Shown: positions 61,581 to 64,000 of the stretch, one piece after another
How the letters are laid out: each line of letters begins with the position of its first letter
Position numbering within the stretch: position 1 is the stretch's first letter
DNA from: Anthonomus grandis grandis
Taxonomy: Eukaryota; Arthropoda; Insecta; Coleoptera; Curculionidae
Length of the DNA: 64,000 nt
Direction: 5' to 3'
NCBI RefSeq assembly: GCF_022605725.1
Contig: NC_065556.1
Coordinates: 8,928,001-8,992,000, forward strand
The notes under the pieces: model-generated
Databases searched by the model: none
The model's input: the letters and a program-made list of their open reading frames with translations, nothing else
What the model was told of the DNA's origin: nothing
Made by a program: the position numbers and the translations under genes

Positions 61581-62690
61581 GATAACGCTATTAGTTATTA
61601 TATTTTCTTAATTCTGGTTGTGTTCAAACCGTAAAGAACATCATTTGACTATCCTGTACATGTGAAATAGTAAATTTAAATCATATTCAAATAATAGATA
61701 ACAGTAATAGAGTGAGATATAATTAATAAATAATAAATAATAATAATTTTAAATTATATTTGAATAATAGACAACCGTAATTGAGTGATATATGACTATT
61801 TTTTTTAAACACAATTCATTAAAATATTTTGAAAAATCATTTAGGGTTAATCAAATTATATCTAATAATTAATTTAAAATTAAATCGGAACAATCGTTAA
61901 CGCTAAGAGTTATTATATTTTCTGTAATTGAGTGAGATATGGCTATTTTTTTTAAACACAATTCATTAAAATATTTTGAAAAATTATTTAGGGTTAAACA
62001 AATTATATTTTCTTAATTCTGGTTGTGTTCAAACCGTAAAAAAACATCATTTGGCTGTCTTGTATATGCGAAATAGTAAACGTAAATTATATTCGAATAA
62101 TAGATAACAGTAATAGAGTGAGATATAATTATTTTTTTTTAAAAACAATTCATAAGAAAAATTTTAAAAATAATTTACAGTAAATCAAATGAACTGCAAA
62201 AATTAAATTGGAATCAAATCGGACAATGCTATAATGATTAATCGTTTGATTTTCTTAACCCTGGTTATGTCCAAAACTTAAAAAGGATCATTTGAGTCAT
62301 ATTGTATAACATAAATATTAATTTTAAAATAAATTTGAATAATAGATAACTGGAGATATGACTATTTTTTTTAAACACAATACATTAAAATATTTTTAAA
62401 AATCATTTAGGGTTAATCAAATTATATCTAAAAATCAAAATGAAATCATATCGGAACAATCGTTAACGCTATTAGTTATTATATTTTCTTAGTTCTGGTT
62501 GTGTTCAAACCGTAGAAAACATCATTTGGCTGTCTTGTATATGCGAAATAGCAAATGTAAATTATATTCGAATAAAAGATAACAGTAATAGAGTGAGATA
62601 TGATTTTTTTTTTTAAACAATTCATAAGAAAAATTTTAAAAATAATTTACAGTACATCAAATGAACTTCAAAAATTAAATTTTCTTAACC
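61581..62690. repeat. Scrambled satellite patch
   Basis: This is the most rearranged kilobase. Fusions occur at 61,580 (A core to B mid), about 61,723-61,745 (A head into AATAAATAATAAATAATAAT low-complexity sequence and then a B head), and 61,923 (B TTATATTTTCT to a B head GTAATTGAGTGAG). Others occur near 61,998 (B-left ACAAATTATA straight to TTTTCTTAATTCTGG) and 62,680 (A ATTAAATT straight to TTCTTAACCCTGG). Each retained piece is still recognisable A or B sequence. Confidence 0.85.
61717..61747. repeat. Short AATAAT-rich low-complexity tract
   Basis: An A head (GTGAGATATAATTAATAAAT) runs into AATAAATAATAATAATTTT. The tract is about 30 bp of TAA/TAAA units, longer than any other such run I saw in the window. 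It sits exactly at a monomer fusion and may have arisen by slippage during the rearrangement. Confidence 0.7.
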
Positions 62691-64000
62691 CTGGTTATGT
62701 CCAAAACTTAAAAAGGATCATTTGGGTCATCTTGTATTACCTAAATATTAATTTTAAAATAAATTTAAATAATAGATAACCGTAATTGAGTGAGATATGA
62801 CTATTTTTTTTAAACACAATATATTAAAATATTTTTAAAAATCATTTAGGGTTAATCAAATTATATCTAAAAATCAAATTGAAATCATATCGGAACAATC
62901 GTTAACGCTATTAGTTATTATATTTCCTTAGTTCTGGTTGTGTTCAAACCGTAAAAAACATCATTTGCCTATCTTGTATATGCGAAATAGTAAATGTAAA
63001 TTATATTCGAATAATAAATAACAGTAATAGAGTGAGATATGATTATTTTTTTAAAAAACAATTCATAAGAAAATTTTAAAAAATAATTTACAGTACATTA
63101 ATTGAACTTTAAAAATTAAATTGGAATCAAATCGGACAATGCCATAATGGTTAATTGTTCTATTTTCTTAACCCTGGTGATGCCCAAAACTTTTTTAAGT
63201 ACTTTTTAGTATCATTTGGGTCATCTTGTATAACCTAAATATTAATTTTAAAATAAATTTGAATAATAGATAACCGTAATTGAGTAAGATAGGACTATTC
63301 TTTTTAAACACAATACATTAAAATATTTTTAAACATCATTTAAGGTTAATCCAATTATATCTAAAAATTAAATTAAAATTAAATCGGAACAATCGTTAAC
63401 GCTAAAAGTTATTATATTTTCTTAATTCTGGTTGTGTTCAAACCGTAAAGAATATCATTTGGCTATCTTGTATATGCGAAATAGTAAATTTAAATCATAT
63501 TCGAATAATAGATAACAGTAATAGACTGAGATATATTTATTTTTTTAAAAAACAATTCATAAGAAAAATTTTAAAAATAATTTACAGTAAATCAAATGAA
63601 CTTCAAAAATTAAATTGAAATCATATCGGACGATGCTATAATCATTAATTGTTCTATTTTCTTAACCCTGGTTATGTCCAAAACTTAAAAAGGATCATTT
63701 GTGTCATCTTGTATAACCTAAATATTAATTTTAAAATTAATTTGAATAATAGATAACCGTAATTGAGTGAGATACGACTATTCTTTTTAAACACAATACA
63801 TTAACAAATGTTAAAAAATTATTTAGGGTTAAACAAATTATATCTAAAAATTAAATTGAAATCATATCGGAACAATAGCTATAGGTAATAGTAATCGATT
63901 TTCTTTATCCTGGTTATGTCCAAAACATAAAAAGGTTCATTTGAGTCAACTTGTATAACCTAAATATTAATTTTAAATAAATTTGAATAATAGATAACCG
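62691..64000. repeat. A-B monomers, last kilobase a copy of 30-32 kb
   Basis: From about 63,010 the sequence follows 29,950-30,560 and then 31,500-31,865. It has the 11-bp A-core insertion at 63,190, GAGTAAGATAGGACTATTC near 63,283, ACTGAGATATATTTATTTTT at 63,525, and ATATCGGACGATGC with GTGTCATCTTG near 63,625-63,705. The offset is 33,054 bp and then 32,100 bp, because this copy holds one unit of the 954-bp duplication. Similarity ends near 63,965. The array runs off the window edge. Confidence 0.85.

Larger units (their letters stand above)
1..64000. repeat. Satellite DNA array, ~241-bp monomers, whole window
   Basis: The box GAATAATAGATAAC, or a close variant, recurs about every 241-242 bp from the first to the last base. 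The first monomers start at 1, 242, 484, 726, 968 and 1209. I estimate about 265 monomers, all in one orientation; I saw no inverted block longer than a few tens of bases. Base composition is roughly 80% A+T. Stop codons (mostly TAA) occur in every frame of nearly every monomer, so no coding gene is supported. No stretch over 300 bp falls outside the satellite. Size, homogeneity and higher-order structure are typical of eukaryotic centromeric or heterochromatic satellites. The chromosomal role is inference, not something the sequence proves. Confidence 0.97.

Noticed and set aside
1..64000. Telomere-like TTAGGG
   Set aside because: TTTAGGGTTAA occurs once per B or C monomer as part of the monomer sequence. 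It never appears as a tandem TTAGGG array, so it is not a telomere or interstitial telomeric repeat.
1..64000. CENP-B box
   Set aside because: The head TTCGAATAATAGATA has TTCG and an A in roughly suitable places but lacks the CGGG end of the mammalian box. No monomer shows the full pattern, so only the every-second-monomer layout is comparable.
1..64000. CRISPR array
   Set aside because: Repeats are regular, but the whole 241-bp unit is repeated with no unique spacers between short repeats. No cas-like gene is present.
1..64000. Mitochondrial control region or bacterial low-GC DNA
   Set aside because: High A+T and repeats could suggest an organelle control region. However, 64 kb of satellite with no tRNA, rRNA or protein gene, and kilobase-scale HORs, does not fit an organelle or a bacterial chromosome.
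1..64000. Transposon or retroelement insertions
   Set aside because: I looked for breaks in monomer register with unrelated sequence, terminal inverted repeats or target-site duplications. All breaks join satellite to satellite. The largest non-monomer additions are about 24-30 bp.

Overview
The whole 64 kb is one uninterrupted tract of very AT-rich satellite DNA, about 80% A+T by eye. It is built from head-to-tail monomers of about 241-242 bp, all in the same orientation. I found no protein gene, RNA gene, transposon, CRISPR array or unique-sequence island. Stop codons are dense in all frames, and the longest open stretches (76 and 66 codons) are accidents of monomer sequence. A homogeneous array this long with nested higher-order repeats (HORs) suggests a eukaryotic centromeric, pericentromeric or other heterochromatic region in an AT-rich genome. 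I cannot name the species; an arthropod or other invertebrate is only a guess.

There are two main monomer families, A and B. They share a core (CTGGTTRTGTYCAAA) and the head box GAATAATAGATAAC, but differ at many diagnostic positions. They mostly alternate, giving a dimer of about 470-485 bp. A third class, C, is chimeric: its left half is B-like and its right half is mostly A-like. This indicates in-register exchange between the families.

Layout: 1-6.49 kb is mixed A/B/C with internal 1440-bp and 2919-bp duplications. 6.49-12.15 kb and 12.24-18.37 kb are two copies of a 5.65-kb block; the second copy carries one extra 472-bp dimer. 18.37-22.6 kb repeats the HOR seen near the left edge (offset 17,269 bp) but with different numbers of monomers. 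23.73-24.35 kb is a small homogeneous array of hybrid monomers. 26-34.6 kb is mixed and holds 494-bp and 954-bp tandem duplications. 34.6-45.0 kb is the clearest HOR: a 3978-bp unit in nearly three copies that look >99% identical. 47.0-48.5 kb is a 725-bp trimer duplicated in tandem, and 51.9-53.1 kb a 715-bp trimer. 54.1-57.0 kb is a 1423-bp unit in two copies. 57-64 kb is mixed, with a scrambled patch at 61.58-62.69 kb; its last kilobase resembles 30-32 kb.

The content is therefore evolutionary rather than genic. Unequal exchange at several scales is visible as block duplications with exact offsets. Many scars (truncations, fusions, templated inversions, a small inversion) mark descent and allow each HOR lineage to be followed along the window.
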